NCBI RefSeq assembly: GCF_039540575.1
Contig: NZ_BAABFC010000028.1
Location: forward strand, 1-64,000
Reading direction: 5' to 3'
Source of the DNA: Pseudaeromonas paramecii
GTDB taxonomy: Bacteria; Pseudomonadota; Gammaproteobacteria; Enterobacterales; Aeromonadaceae
Length of the DNA stretch: 64,000 bases
Positions 28,798 to 37,854 of this stretch are shown one piece after another; position 1 is the stretch's first letter; the number at the start of each line of letters is the position of its first letter. The notes below the pieces were generated by a model, which had not been told where the DNA came from, made no database searches, and was given only the letters and a program-made list of their open reading frames with translations. A program made the translations under genes and the position numbers.

Positions 28798-29646
28798 ATG
28801 CACAGACTCACCCTCCCCTCGCCCCTGGTCTCGGTGGCCTGGCTGGCCGACCACCTCCATCATCCGGATCTGCTGGTGCTGGACGCCCACATGGCGCCGC
28901 CGGGCAGCACTGAGAACGGGCCTGTGGTGCAGATCCCCGGTGCCCGCCGCTTCGACTTCGACGGCGAGATCAAGGACGCCGCCAATCCCCTGCCCCATAT
29001 GATGCCGAGCCCGGCGCAGTTCGAGCGCCAGGTGCGGGCCTTAGGGGTCAACAACGATAGCCTTATCGTGGTCTACGACCGGCTGGGGATCTTCTCCGCC
29101 GCCCGGGGCTGGTGGATGTTCCGCGCCATGGGCCACGCCCAGGTGGCGGTGCTGGATGGCGGTCTGCCCGCCTGGCAGGCCGCCGGTCACGCCGTGGCGG
29201 CGCCCCGCCCCTACGCCGGCGCCACCGGGAACTTTGTCGCCGCCCAGCAACCCGAGCTGTTCTGCGACGCCGATGCGGTGCAGCGAGTGCTCACTGACGG
29301 CAGCCGCCCCGTGCTGGATGCCCGCAGCGCCGAGCGCTTCGCCGGCCAGGCCGCCGAGCCACGGCCCGGGGTGCGATCCGGCCACATGCCCGGCGCCTTG
29401 AACCTGCCGTTTGCCGATCTGCTGGACAATGGCCGGATGAAGCCGGTGGCCGAGCTGCAGGCCCAGTTTGCCGCTCGGCTGGCGCCGGAGGCCAAGCCGG
29501 TGTTCAGCTGCGGTTCCGGCGTCACCGCCTGCATCCTGGCCCTGGGGGCCGAGCTGGCCGGTTGGCAGGGGCTCACCGTCTACGACGGCTCCTGGAGCGA
29601 ATGGGGTAGCGATCTGAGCCGTCCCGTGGTGCAGGATCCGGTCTGA
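28798..29646 (+). CDS. sseA: 3-mercaptopyruvate sulfurtransferase (tandem rhodanese)
   Basis: The 282-residue protein has two rhodanese domains, an inactive N-terminal one (about 8-130) and a catalytic one (about 155-280). The active-site loop CGSGVTA starts at Cys238. A CG-SGVTA loop is typical of mercaptopyruvate sulfurtransferases, whereas thiosulfate-using rhodaneses have CRKGVT. The arginine and serine residues for mercaptopyruvate binding lie in RPGVRSGHMPGALNLPF. It moves sulfur from 3-mercaptopyruvate to thiol acceptors or cyanide. AAGGAG precedes the start. Confidence 0.92.
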   Translation: MHRLTLPSPLVSVAWLADHLHHPDLLVLDAHMAPPGSTENGPVVQIPGARRFDFDGEIKDAANPLPHMMPSPAQFERQVRALGVNNDSLIVVYDRLGIFSAARGWWMFRAMGHAQVAVLDGGLPAWQAAGHAVAAPRPYAGATGNFVAAQQPELFCDADAVQRVLTDGSRPVLDARSAERFAGQAAEPRPGVRSGHMPGALNLPFADLLDNGRMKPVAELQAQFAARLAPEAKPVFSCGSGVTACILALGAELAGWQGLTVYDGSWSEWGSDLSRPVVQDPV

Positions 29647-29713
29647 GCACCGGCGGCTAAACTTGTGAGGTAGCTCAGTGAACCCAACCCAGCTACCTCA
29701 ACAAGGAGTCGTT

Positions 29714-30724
29714 ATGAACAAACCCATTCTGTCGCCCATCGGCCTGGCCCTGTTGCTGGCCGGTTGCGGCGGCGGTGGTGACAATGCCACCGCCACCAGC
29801 CAACTCAGCCTGACCCTCTCCGATGCCCCCGTCGATGGCGCCAAGCAGGTGTGCATCGCCGTCAGTGCCCTGCGTCTCAAGGCCGAAACCGAGCCGGACG
29901 ATCATATCTGGCAACCCCTGGATCTGCTGGCCACCGGCGACGATGACGGCTGCCTGCCCACCGGCTACCAGATCCCCTTGGATGACAATGGCGAGCCGCG
30001 TTTCCTTTATCTCGATCTGCTGCACTACCAGAACGGCCTGGGCCATGCCCTGCTCAGTGGCGAAACCATCCCCAGCGGCAACTACGAGCAGCTGCGCCTG
30101 ATGGTGGAGGATGGCCGCAGCCACTTCCTCGACGGCCTGACCGATGACTTCCCCAGCTCCTATGTGGTGGACGAGAGCGACACCGTGCTGCCATTGGAGG
30201 TGCCCAGCAGCGAGGTGAAGCTGCATGGCTTTACCGCCAGTGCCGACGGCGTGCTCAGCTATCAGCTGGAGTTCAACCTGCGCCATGCCATGGTGCTGCC
30301 GGGCCACGGCCAGTACTACAAGCTCAAGCCCAATGGTGTGCGCCTGCTGGATGCCACCACCCTGGCCAGCCTGACCGGTCAGGTGGACGACAGCCTGTGC
30401 GACGGGGATCTGAGCCAGGCGGGGGTCTATCTCTACCCGGCGCGGGACGGCAGTGAGCTGGCCTATCTGGGCATGGCCCAGGACACCAGCAGCGGCGGCC
30501 CCAGCCTCACCACATTGCTGACACCGGCCAGCGACAGCGAGGCGGCCCACTATCGGCTCGACTATATCGAGCCCGGCAGCTATGACCTGCAACTGGTCTG
30601 CAACGCCGCCACCGATGCGGTACCCGAGGAGGGTGAGAGCGACAACTTCGTGCCGGTACTGGGGGCCGGGAAACTGGATCTCACCCTAAGCGGCGGCAGC
30701 CTGACGGTGGATTTCACCCCCTAG
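29714..30724 (+). CDS. DUF4382 domain lipoprotein
   Basis: The 336-residue protein has a lipoprotein signal peptide ending in LLLAGC (Cys18), then Gly/Ser-rich sequence and a DUF4382 domain. That domain begins SQLSLTLSDAPVDGAKQVCIAVSALRL and includes the conserved GNYEQLRLMVED. The C-terminal half (about 225-336) repeats a carboxypeptidase-regulatory-like beta fold (ITGQVDDSLCDG type). It is probably anchored to the outer membrane; function unknown. The start at 29714 has AAGGAG upstream; an earlier frame start at 29678 would destroy the signal peptide. Confidence 0.87.
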   Translation: MNKPILSPIGLALLLAGCGGGGDNATATSQLSLTLSDAPVDGAKQVCIAVSALRLKAETEPDDHIWQPLDLLATGDDDGCLPTGYQIPLDDNGEPRFLYLDLLHYQNGLGHALLSGETIPSGNYEQLRLMVEDGRSHFLDGLTDDFPSSYVVDESDTVLPLEVPSSEVKLHGFTASADGVLSYQLEFNLRHAMVLPGHGQYYKLKPNGVRLLDATTLASLTGQVDDSLCDGDLSQAGVYLYPARDGSELAYLGMAQDTSSGGPSLTTLLTPASDSEAAHYRLDYIEPGSYDLQLVCNAATDAVPEEGESDNFVPVLGAGKLDLTLSGGSLTVDFTP

Positions 30725-30786
30725 CCGATTTGCACAAGCGGGGGCCGAATGGGAAGATAGCGCCCCCGCCCTTTCGGAGAACCTGC

Positions 30787-31188
30787 ATGTACCCCTTAAC
30801 CGACACAGAGCGCAACGCCGCCCTGCAACTGAACGCCGACTACCGCTATGACCATTTCATCAGCAAGGTGGCCCAGCACGGTCTGCTGTGGGTGCTGAAG
30901 AACGAGCAGGGGCTGCTGCTGCTCAAGGACGAGGAGGAGACCTGCCTGCCGGTGTGGCCCCATCCCGATTACGCCCAGACCTGGGTACAGGGTGAGCTGG
31001 CAGCCTATGTGCCCCAGTCCATCACGCTGGAGATCTTCCTGGAGCGCTGGGCCGATGGCCTGACCCAGGACGGGGTGGCGCTGGCCGTGTTCCCCCTGGT
31101 GGATGCGCCCGGCACTGTAGTGGATGCCGCCGAGCTGGCCGAGGCCCTGGCGGACAAGCTGGATCTTGCCGACGACGAGGAGGCCTGA
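30787..31188 (+). CDS. DUF2750 family protein, copy 1
   Basis: The 133-residue protein begins MYPLTDTERNAALQLNADYRYDHFISKVAQ and has the DUF2750 pattern LWVLKNEQGLLLLKDEEETCLPVWPHPDYAQTW. The family is a small cytoplasmic group of unknown function. Its stop overlaps the start of a diverged second copy (ATGA), so the pair arose by tandem duplication and is co-translated. The two copies differ strongly in sequence, suggesting old divergence or hetero-oligomer formation. Confidence 0.87.
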   Translation: MYPLTDTERNAALQLNADYRYDHFISKVAQHGLLWVLKNEQGLLLLKDEEETCLPVWPHPDYAQTWVQGELAAYVPQSITLEIFLERWADGLTQDGVALAVFPLVDAPGTVVDAAELAEALADKLDLADDEEA

Positions 31189-31571
31189 TGAGCGAGCATG
31201 ATGATCCCCTGAACCTGGATGCCGAAGGGCGCTACGCCTACCTGGTCCGCGAAGCCGTGGCCCAGCAGACCCTCTGGATCCTCAAGGATGCCGGCGGCAG
31301 CATGCTGCTGGTGGCCGATGGCGAGGAGTGCATTCCGGTATGGCCCAGCGCCGAACAGGCCCAGGCCTGGGCCGATGACGACTGGAGCCAGGGCGAGCCT
31401 CACGCCATCCCGCTCAAGACCTGGCTGGATCGCTGGGTCAAGGGCATGACCGAAGACGGCCTCTGTGTGGCCGTGTTCCCCCTGCCGGACGAAGCCGGGG
31501 TGGTAGAGCAGCCCCAGGACTTTGCCGACAGCCTGCTGCGCCGTCTGGCCAAGCAGAACCAGCGCCGCTAG
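31188..31571 (+). CDS. DUF2750 family protein, copy 2
   Basis: A 127-residue paralogue of the preceding gene. It has the same layout: RYAYLVREAVAQQTLWILKD, then GGSMLLVADGEECIPVWPSAEQAQAW and a conserved C-terminal FPLPDEAGVV. It shares the ATGA junction with copy 1. No membrane segment or catalytic motif was recognised, and its role is unknown. Confidence 0.87.
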   Translation: MSEHDDPLNLDAEGRYAYLVREAVAQQTLWILKDAGGSMLLVADGEECIPVWPSAEQAQAWADDDWSQGEPHAIPLKTWLDRWVKGMTEDGLCVAVFPLPDEAGVVEQPQDFADSLLRRLAKQNQRR

Positions 31572-31620
31572 CCCCCTGACGCAGGCCGGGAGGTGTCCTG
31601 GCTTGCGCATTCGACAGCAA

Positions 31621-31653
31621 TTGACACCTTTAACCTGTTTTTTTATACAGGTT
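31621..31653 (+). promoter_or_regulatory. sigma-70 promoter with overlapping inverted repeat for the AraC/GyrI-like gene
   Basis: TTGACA (31621-31626), a 17-nt spacer and TATACA (31644-31649) form a near-consensus promoter 42 nt before the gene. An inverted repeat AACCTGT/ACAGGTT (31632-31638 with 31647-31653) covers the spacer and the -10 box, a natural place for an operator, probably autoregulatory. Confidence 0.7.
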
Positions 31654-31690
31654 TCGTTATGCTCAGGCTTCCACCACAGGAGGAAGCCTG

Positions 31691-32617
31691 ATGCGTCACC
31701 CAGAGGAATACCGCCGTCGCCTGACCCGGGCCCTGCATCATCTGCTCCGTCACCTGGCCCAGCCCCCCAGCCTGAGCGAGGTGGCGGCGGTGGCCTGCTT
31801 CTCTCCCTATCACTTTCACCGTCTGTTTGCCGCCGTCATGGGCGAGACACTGGCGGAGTATGGCCGTCGCCTGCGTCTGGAGTGGGCCCTGTTCCGCCTG
31901 CTGGATCCCAGCCGGCCATCGGTGGCCCAGGTGGCCCGTGAGCTGGGCTTTGCCAGCCCGCAGAATTTCGCCAAATCCTTCAAACAGTTTTTCGGCCACA
32001 CCCCCAGTCAGATCCGCGCCTGCGGTGCCTTGACGAGGGTGCGCCAGTTACTGACGGCCCAGGCCCCCGGCCCCTGGCTCACCAGCCTGGATCAGCGGGG
32101 CCCCTTGGCCGTCCCCCTCCCCCAACCATCAGGAGACCACCCTATGGATGTCACCCTTGTCCAACGCCCCAGCCAGCTGCTGGCCTATATCCGCGTCGCC
32201 GGCCCCTACGCCCAGACCATGCCCGCCGGTTTCGAACGACTGGGCCGCTGGAGTCAGGCCCGCGGCCTGTGCGACGGCGACTGGCTGGCGCTCTACTGGG
32301 ATAACCCGGAGCAGACGCCGGAGGATCAGCTGCGGGCCGATGTGGCGCTGAGCGTCCCTGAGGGCACCCAGGTCGGCGGCGAAGTGCAACTGCAGACCCT
32401 GCCGGCCGGCACCTATGCCTGTTACCGCTGCCGGGTGACGGATGGCGACTTTGCCAGCCCCTGGCAGGCCCTGTTTGGCCAGTGGCTACCCGACTCCGGC
32501 TATCAGCCCGCCGAGGGGCCCTGCTTCGAGCAGTACCTCAACGACGGACGGGAGTCCGGCATCTGGGAGCTGAATATCTTCACCCCGGTCAAACCCCTGA
32601 CGGCGGAGGCGCTATGA
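31691..32617 (+). CDS. AraC-family regulator with GyrI-like effector domain
   Basis: The 308-residue protein has an N-terminal AraC DNA-binding domain (about 1-105: LSEVAAVACFSPYHFHRLFAAVMGE and VARELGFASPQNFAKSFKQFFG). A GyrI-like small-molecule binding domain follows (about 150-305: VTLVQRPSQLLAYIRVAGPY, ending GIWELNIFTPVKP). This Rob/SoxS-like architecture usually responds to drugs or other hydrophobic ligands. It overlaps the RidA gene by 4 nt, so they form one operon. Confidence 0.92.
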   Translation: MRHPEEYRRRLTRALHHLLRHLAQPPSLSEVAAVACFSPYHFHRLFAAVMGETLAEYGRRLRLEWALFRLLDPSRPSVAQVARELGFASPQNFAKSFKQFFGHTPSQIRACGALTRVRQLLTAQAPGPWLTSLDQRGPLAVPLPQPSGDHPMDVTLVQRPSQLLAYIRVAGPYAQTMPAGFERLGRWSQARGLCDGDWLALYWDNPEQTPEDQLRADVALSVPEGTQVGGEVQLQTLPAGTYACYRCRVTDGDFASPWQALFGQWLPDSGYQPAEGPCFEQYLNDGRESGIWELNIFTPVKPLTAEAL

Positions 32618-32982
32618 CACTGATCCGCAGTGATATCAACGAGGAGAATGCCTACTCGGGCTGTGTCCAGGCCGGGGACTTCGTCTATCTGAGCTTCTGT
32701 GTCGGCAATGTGGATCAGTCGGTGGAGGCCCAGGTGCATGGCGCCCTGGATGACATGGAACGCCGGCTGCGCCCCCTCGGCCTGGGGCTGGCGCAGGTGG
32801 TGCAGGTGGATGTGCTGCTGCGGGATGCCTGGAACATTCCCATCATGGAGCGGGTGTTCAAGGCGCGCTTTGCCGGCCAGTACCCGGCCCGCAAGACCAT
32901 CCAGACCCTGTTTGCCCATGAGGGACTGGAGGTGCAGATCGACGCCGTGGCCTACCGGCAACCGGCGCCCCCGGCAGGCTAA
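32614..32982 (+). CDS. RidA family protein (YjgF/YER057c/UK114)
   Basis: The 122-residue protein shows the RidA fold: VYLSFCVGNVDQSVEAQV, then RLRPLGLGLAQVVQVDVLLRD and an end segment VQIDAVAYR. RidA proteins form trimers that hydrolyse reactive imine/enamine intermediates or bind ligands. It overlaps the AraC/GyrI-like gene by ATGA. A subfamily other than archetypal RidA is likely, because the catalytic-loop region is shortened. Confidence 0.85.
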   Translation: MTLIRSDINEENAYSGCVQAGDFVYLSFCVGNVDQSVEAQVHGALDDMERRLRPLGLGLAQVVQVDVLLRDAWNIPIMERVFKARFAGQYPARKTIQTLFAHEGLEVQIDAVAYRQPAPPAG

Positions 32983-32991
32983 GGCCGTCGC

Positions 32992-35247
32992 TCAGCGAAA
33001 GTAGCGCTCGGCCAGCTCCGCCGGCGGCAGTGGGCGGGAGAGGTGATAGCCCTGCAGCAGGTGACAGCCGAAGCTGGTCAGGGTCTCGGCCTGGCCGGCG
33101 GTCTCCACCCCTTCGGCCACCAGCTGCAGCCCCAGGCTACGCCCCATGGCGATGATGTGCAGCGCCAGATCCCGGCAGCGCCGGCTGGTCTCCAGCTCGG
33201 CGATGAAGGAGCGATCCATCTTGAGGGTATCCAGGGGGATGCGGCTCAGGTAGCTCAAGGAGGAGAAGCCGGTGCCGAAATCGTCCAGCGCCACCTTGAC
33301 GCCCTGCTGGCGCAGGACGGTGAGGTTGCGCTCTATGGTGGGATCCTCGGCGATCAGGGTACGTTCGGTCAGCTCCAGCTCCAGCGCCTCTGGCAGCAGT
33401 CCGTTGGCGCTCAGGGCCGCCTGCACGTCGGCGACAAAATCGGCATCCGCCAGCTGCCAGGCCGCCACGTTGACGCTCATCCGCAGGCCGCTGGCCGCCG
33501 GATAGTCCTGCCGCCACTGGGCCAGCTGGCGACAGGCCTCCTGCAACACCCAGCGCCCCAGCGGCACTATGAGGCCGCTCTCTTCCGCCACCGGGATGAA
33601 GCGATCCGGCGTCACCCAGCCCAGGCTGGAACTGTGCCAACGGATCAGGGCCTCCACCTTGCACAGGGCCCCCGCCTCCGCCAGCAGGATCGGCTGGTAC
33701 ACCAGACTGAACTCCTGGCGGGCCAGGGCCTGCCGCAGGGCACCATCCAGCAACAGACTGTCATGGGCCGCCTCTGCCAACCGCTTATCAAACAGGCACA
33801 ACTGGTTACGTCCGGCCCGCTTGGCCGCATACATGGCGGTATCGGCATGGCGCAACAGCACCATGGGCTCGCTGGCCTGCTCCGGATAGCAGACCAGCCC
33901 CATGCTGAGGGTCACCACCACATGCTGGGTGTCCAGCACGAAGGGCTGACGGAAGGCCTCGGTGATCTGCTGCCCCAGGGCCAGGCCAGCCGTTTGCGCC
34001 GACTCACCAGGTGCAACCGGCAAGCGGATGACGAACTCGTCGCCGCCAAAACGGGCCAGGAAGGCCTCAGCGGGGATCAGCTGCTGCAAGCGGCGACCGC
34101 TGACCTGCAACAGCAGGTCCCCCAGCAGATGACCCAGGGTATCGTTGACCCGCTTGAAATGATCCAGATCCAAAAACAACAGGGCAAAGGGGCGATCCGG
34201 TTCCGCCTGCAACCACTCATGCAGCCGACGGGTCAGGGCATGACGACTGGCCAGCCCGGTCACCTCGTCCACATTGGCGGCCCGTTCCAGCAGTTCCTGT
34301 TGCCGCTTGCGCACCGAGATGTCCTTGAGCTGGGCCAGGGCCAGCAACTGCCCGCCCTGCCAATAGGGGCTGAGTTTGACTTGTAACGGGAATCGCCGCC
34401 CCCTGTGATCCTGAACCTTGTGCTCATAGGTCAGGGGGAAGACGCTCTCCTCCTGCTGCAGCAGCACAAACAGCTTGCTCAGACTGGTCTGGCCCACAAA
34501 GGGCAGAAAGTCCTGCACATGCCGCCCCTCCAGCAACAGCGGCTCCTGGTAGCCAAACAGCCGGGCACAGGCGGGGTTGGCCAGCAGAATGCGGCCCTGC
34601 TCATCGTGGATCCAGATGCCATCGGCCAGGAAGCGCACCGCATTGGGAAAGCGCTGGCGGGCCTCCGCCAGCACCAGATAGATAAGCCCCAGCAGACAGG
34701 CGGCCTTGGCCAAGAAGGCCAGCAGATGCATCACCGGAGGGATAGGATGCAGATCCAGCGCCAGGGCAAACGCCAGATTCAGGACGCCCCGCAGCGCCAG
34801 CAGCAGCCCCACCAGCCGATAACTGTGATTGCCCTGACTCAGCAGCCAACCACTCCACATCAGGCAGGCCCCTAGCAAGAGCAGCCCCACACCACCGGCG
34901 AGGGGAGCCGAATATGCAATACCCACCAGCAAGCCGATCCCTGCCACCAGGGCAAACAGACCAGGCCAGCGCCAGTGCAGCTCCCGGCCGATGAAAGCCA
35001 GGGAGCCCTGCACATAGAGCAGGCCACCGGCGAGCAGACCCAGCACGATCAACAGTTGTCGAAAAAATAGAAACGACTCGGGTGCCGGCAGGTAATACAG
35101 CAGGGTCATGAGCCCAAGGCTCATCTGCCCCAGCCCCCAATAGAGGGCGCTGTGATTATCGGGTTGCACCCGCCACAGCAGCAACAAGGCCAGTCCTAAC
35201 AGAGCATCCGCGAGCAAGGAGGCGACAAGGAAGTGATCCATAAGCAT
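32992..35247 (-). CDS. membrane-bound PAS-GGDEF-EAL protein
   Basis: The 751-residue protein has about seven N-terminal membrane segments (1-200), a PAS domain (about 205-320), GGDEF (about 330-490) and EAL (about 505-750). The motif ARFGGDEF is intact, but the inhibitory RxxD site is replaced by PAEA. The EAL half keeps EALIRW, DDFGTGFSSLSYL and KMDRSFI, so phosphodiesterase activity is likely. It is the second of three c-di-GMP turnover proteins in the window. The start could be 35247 or 35241; neither has a strong ribosome site. Confidence 0.92.
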   Translation of the reverse strand: MLMDHFLVASLLADALLGLALLLLWRVQPDNHSALYWGLGQMSLGLMTLLYYLPAPESFLFFRQLLIVLGLLAGGLLYVQGSLAFIGRELHWRWPGLFALVAGIGLLVGIAYSAPLAGGVGLLLLGACLMWSGWLLSQGNHSYRLVGLLLALRGVLNLAFALALDLHPIPPVMHLLAFLAKAACLLGLIYLVLAEARQRFPNAVRFLADGIWIHDEQGRILLANPACARLFGYQEPLLLEGRHVQDFLPFVGQTSLSKLFVLLQQEESVFPLTYEHKVQDHRGRRFPLQVKLSPYWQGGQLLALAQLKDISVRKRQQELLERAANVDEVTGLASRHALTRRLHEWLQAEPDRPFALLFLDLDHFKRVNDTLGHLLGDLLLQVSGRRLQQLIPAEAFLARFGGDEFVIRLPVAPGESAQTAGLALGQQITEAFRQPFVLDTQHVVVTLSMGLVCYPEQASEPMVLLRHADTAMYAAKRAGRNQLCLFDKRLAEAAHDSLLLDGALRQALARQEFSLVYQPILLAEAGALCKVEALIRWHSSSLGWVTPDRFIPVAEESGLIVPLGRWVLQEACRQLAQWRQDYPAASGLRMSVNVAAWQLADADFVADVQAALSANGLLPEALELELTERTLIAEDPTIERNLTVLRQQGVKVALDDFGTGFSSLSYLSRIPLDTLKMDRSFIAELETSRRCRDLALHIIAMGRSLGLQLVAEGVETAGQAETLTSFGCHLLQGYHLSRPLPPAELAERYFR

Positions 35248-35339
35248 CCGTGTTGAAAAAGCGCCTGGCCCAGGCTGGCCAAGTAGGATAACTATGGCCT
35301 GAGACAGTCAAAAATACACGCCTATACAATAACCTAGAT

Positions 35340-35370
35340 AAAAAAAGGAGCCATAACAGCCCCCTTTGAC
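35340..35370 (-). terminator. terminator of the minus-strand LacI-GNAT-DUF3624 unit
   Basis: On the minus strand, AAAGGGGGC and GGCTCCTTT form a stem with one mismatch, then a run of seven T. It lies 26 nt after the stop of the 223-residue secreted protein and before the GGDEF-EAL gene. Confidence 0.65.
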
Positions 35371-35395
35371 GCCACAGCTCAAGCCGAGTTGCCGG

Positions 35396-36067
35396 TTATT
35401 CAACCGCCTTGACGCGATAGGTCAGGCGACTCACCTGCTGGGCGCCATTGACCTCGCAATCCAGGCTGTACTGCTTATCCCCCACCGCCAGCTGGCCGGT
35501 GAGTCTTGGCTTGGCTGGCAGTTCAGTCTGGTGCTGTGCCAGGGTCGCCATGCTGGCCCCACTCAAGGCCTGGAAGCGGCTCAGGCAAAGCTGGCTCAAG
35601 CGCGTCTCATCCAGGGCACCGGTCACGGCCTCGCCGGGGACGAAGGCAGCCGCCAGCTGGGCGGCGCGCTTTTGCAGCCACTGCTGACGGGCGGCCCAGG
35701 CCGGCGAGCCAGGCAGCTCGCTCATCTGCCCCGTCTCATCCAGCCACTCCAGCAGATTGCCCTGCTCGTCGAACTGATAGCGGCCATAGGGCATGGTTAC
35801 GGCAAACAGCCGGCCCTGCTTGAAGAAGTAGTCGCTGTCCCCCACGTGCTGGCGGTTCTCGTCCAGGATGGGCACCTTGATGATCACCGGCTGGCTATCC
35901 ATCCAGGCGGTGACATCGATATCCCCCACCGTATAGACCCAGGTGTCCAGCGCCCCATTGGCGGCCGTGCGCATCTGGGTGAGTTGTTTGGCCAGGGCAT
36001 CTTCGGCCCCCTGAGCCAAGGTGGTGGCGGTGAGGCCCAACAGGCCCAGCAACCAGGCATGCTTCAT
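35396..36067 (-). CDS. secreted protein of unknown function
   Basis: The 223-residue protein has a signal peptide MKHAWLLGLLGLTATTLAQGA. The mature part carries YTVGDIDVTAWMDSQPVIIKVPI, then YFFKQGRLFAVTMPYGRYQFDEQGNLLEW, like a periplasmic beta-rich protein. There are two late cysteines (QLCLSRF and SLDCEV) that could form a disulfide. The longer frame to 36289 is a shadow over the upstream gene. It overlaps the DUF3624 gene by ATGA, so it is part of a four-gene minus-strand operon. Family not recognised. Confidence 0.8.
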   Translation of the reverse strand: MKHAWLLGLLGLTATTLAQGAEDALAKQLTQMRTAANGALDTWVYTVGDIDVTAWMDSQPVIIKVPILDENRQHVGDSDYFFKQGRLFAVTMPYGRYQFDEQGNLLEWLDETGQMSELPGSPAWAARQQWLQKRAAQLAAAFVPGEAVTGALDETRLSQLCLSRFQALSGASMATLAQHQTELPAKPRLTGQLAVGDKQYSLDCEVNGAQQVSRLTYRVKAVE

Positions 36068-36321
36068 CGTGTTTCCTCGTCGTGTTGTCGATCGGCGCCC
36101 GTCAGACGGCGCCAGCTCCATACCAGCAGGTGCAGGGCCAACAGGCCGCCACTGCCGAGCAAAAACAGTAAGGCGGTGAGGGCCGGCACCGAGCCGTCCG
36201 CCCCCAGCCCCCGCCAGATCAGACCGCTGAGCAGGGCGATGAGGGCGCAGCCCAGCATGCAGCCCCGGCAGCGGCCCAGCTTGTGCCAAAATTCGTCTCT
36301 CTCACACTCCCGGCACGCCAT
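36064..36321 (-). CDS. DUF3624 family membrane protein
   Basis: The 85-residue protein starts MACRECERDEFWHKLGRCRGCM, with CxxC pairs resembling a zinc knuckle, followed by two membrane helices. This matches the DUF3624 family of Vibrio/Aeromonas-type bacteria as I remember it. It overlaps the GNAT gene upstream by 20 nt and the secreted-protein gene downstream by 4 nt. Function unknown. Confidence 0.8.
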   Translation of the reverse strand: MACRECERDEFWHKLGRCRGCMLGCALIALLSGLIWRGLGADGSVPALTALLFLLGSGGLLALHLLVWSWRRLTGADRQHDEETR

Positions 36322-36859
36322 GGGCTCCCTCCAGGGATCGCATCAGCCGTTGGCCGTGGCGTCCCTCGCCGTAGTAGTCTGTCAGGCGGCGCAAGGGGAC
36401 AAACTGCAGGCCGGCATACAGCTGGCAGGCGGCCGGATTGTCCTCGTCCACCTCCAGGCGCAGGCTGCGGGCTTGCAGTTGCCCCGCCAGGGCCAGAGCC
36501 AGATCCATCAGGGCCGCCGCCACGCCCCGGCGCCGCACGTGCCAGTGCACCGCCAGGCAACGCACCTCCAGGGCCTGCCAGCCCAGATGGGGAAACAGGC
36601 ACAGATAGGCCAGCAGCTGCCCCCCCTGCCAGAGCCCCACCGTCTGGCAGCCGGAGTGGGCCAACAGGTTGCGCCAGCGCCGCCGGCCAAAGGCCAGCCG
36701 CGGGGAGAAGCAGTAGCGCTCCAGCCCCAGCAGGGCGGGAATGTCGTCAGTCTCCAGCAGGCGGAGCTGGCAGGGACCGAGCCGGGTTTGCAGCTCGGCC
36801 TGGCAGGCGGCCAGCTGAGCCTCCAGCACAGGCAGGGGCAGTTGCTTTAGCGTGAACAT
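36302..36859 (-). CDS. GNAT family N-acetyltransferase (RimI-like)
   Basis: The 185-residue protein has motif A in EVRCLAVHWHVRRRGVAAALM (RRRGVA acetyl-CoA loop) and motif B in LRLEVDEDNPAACQLYAGLQF, as in RimI-type alpha-amino acetyltransferases. An N-terminal extension of about 30 residues is unassigned. It overlaps the LacI-type gene by 13 nt, consistent with co-transcription; no substrate can be named. Confidence 0.85.
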   Translation of the reverse strand: MFTLKQLPLPVLEAQLAACQAELQTRLGPCQLRLLETDDIPALLGLERYCFSPRLAFGRRRWRNLLAHSGCQTVGLWQGGQLLAYLCLFPHLGWQALEVRCLAVHWHVRRRGVAAALMDLALALAGQLQARSLRLEVDEDNPAACQLYAGLQFVPLRRLTDYYGEGRHGQRLMRSLEGAHGVPGV

Positions 36860-37854
36860 GGCGGGGCAACCGACTCTCTCAGCCGCAAGATGCCGTCAAA
36901 CGGCGCCAGGGGGGCCACCGGCTGGCCGGCGGCCAGCGCCAGGGCCTGATGCACCGCCGCCGCCGCCATCTGCTCGATGGGCAGGTGCACTGTGCTCAGG
37001 GCCGGCAGCAGGTAGGCACCGGCCGGCGCATCGTCGAAGCCAAATAAAGAGACCTGTTCCGGCACCTTGAGCCCGGCCTCCTGCAAGGCCCGCAAGGCAC
37101 CGATGGCCATGTCGTCGTTACAGGCGAACAGGGCGGTGAAACGCACGCCGCGGGACAACAAGCTGCGGCAGGCCCGGTAGCCGCCATCCACCAGGTTATT
37201 GCCCTCGGCCTCCAGCGTTTCGGTCACCGGCAGGCCGGCCTCGGTGAGGGCGGCGCGATAGGCCGCCAGCCGCTGGCGGGCGGTGAGGGTGTGCAAGGGG
37301 CCGCTGATGCAGGCGATCTGCCTGTGGCCCAGGGCGATGAGATGGGTCATGGCCGCCTGAGTGCTCCTAGCCTGCTGGAACACCACGCAGCGCTCGGGCT
37401 GATCCGGCAGGGGACGGTTCATCACCACCAGGGGCACTGGCAGGCGGGCACTCAGGGCGGTGAGGTCCGCCTCGCTCATGAAACGGCTGTAGAGGATGAT
37501 GGCATCACAGCGCCGGTCCACCAGCAGTTCCACCGCCGCCGCCTCTTTTTGCGGATCGTCGTGACCGTCGGTGACCATCAGCTGCTTGCCGGCCTCTTCC
37601 ACCGTCTTGGCCAGGGTGCGCAACAGGCGGCCAAAGTAAGGCCCCTCGAAATTGGACACCACCAGCCCCACGGCGTTGGCGCTCTGGGTGGCCAGGGCCT
37701 GAGCCAGGCCATTGGGACGAAACCCCAACTCCGCCACCGCCGCCAGTACCCGCTCCCGGGTGCGCTGGCTGATGCGCACCTTGCCGCTGAGTACCCGCGA
37801 TACGGTGGACTTGGCCACCCCGGCCCGTTCTGCCACATCCTGCATGGTGACCAT
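36847..37854 (-). CDS. LacI-family transcriptional regulator
   Basis: The 335-residue repressor-type protein has the LacI helix-turn-helix MVTMQDVAERAGVAKSTVSR (residues 1-20) and hinge (GFRPNGLAQALA). The sugar-binding domain includes VGLVVSNFEGPYF, DGHDDPQKE, FACNDDMAIGALRALQEAG and FGFDDAPAGAYLLPALSTV. The start at 37854 is preferred over 37893 because the domain begins there. It is the first gene of a four-gene minus-strand unit. It is divergent from the carbohydrate locus starting at 38594, whose upstream region has a LacI-type operator candidate, so it may repress that locus. Confidence 0.92.
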   Translation of the reverse strand: MVTMQDVAERAGVAKSTVSRVLSGKVRISQRTRERVLAAVAELGFRPNGLAQALATQSANAVGLVVSNFEGPYFGRLLRTLAKTVEEAGKQLMVTDGHDDPQKEAAAVELLVDRRCDAIILYSRFMSEADLTALSARLPVPLVVMNRPLPDQPERCVVFQQARSTQAAMTHLIALGHRQIACISGPLHTLTARQRLAAYRAALTEAGLPVTETLEAEGNNLVDGGYRACRSLLSRGVRFTALFACNDDMAIGALRALQEAGLKVPEQVSLFGFDDAPAGAYLLPALSTVHLPIEQMAAAAVHQALALAAGQPVAPLAPFDGILRLRESVAPPCSR

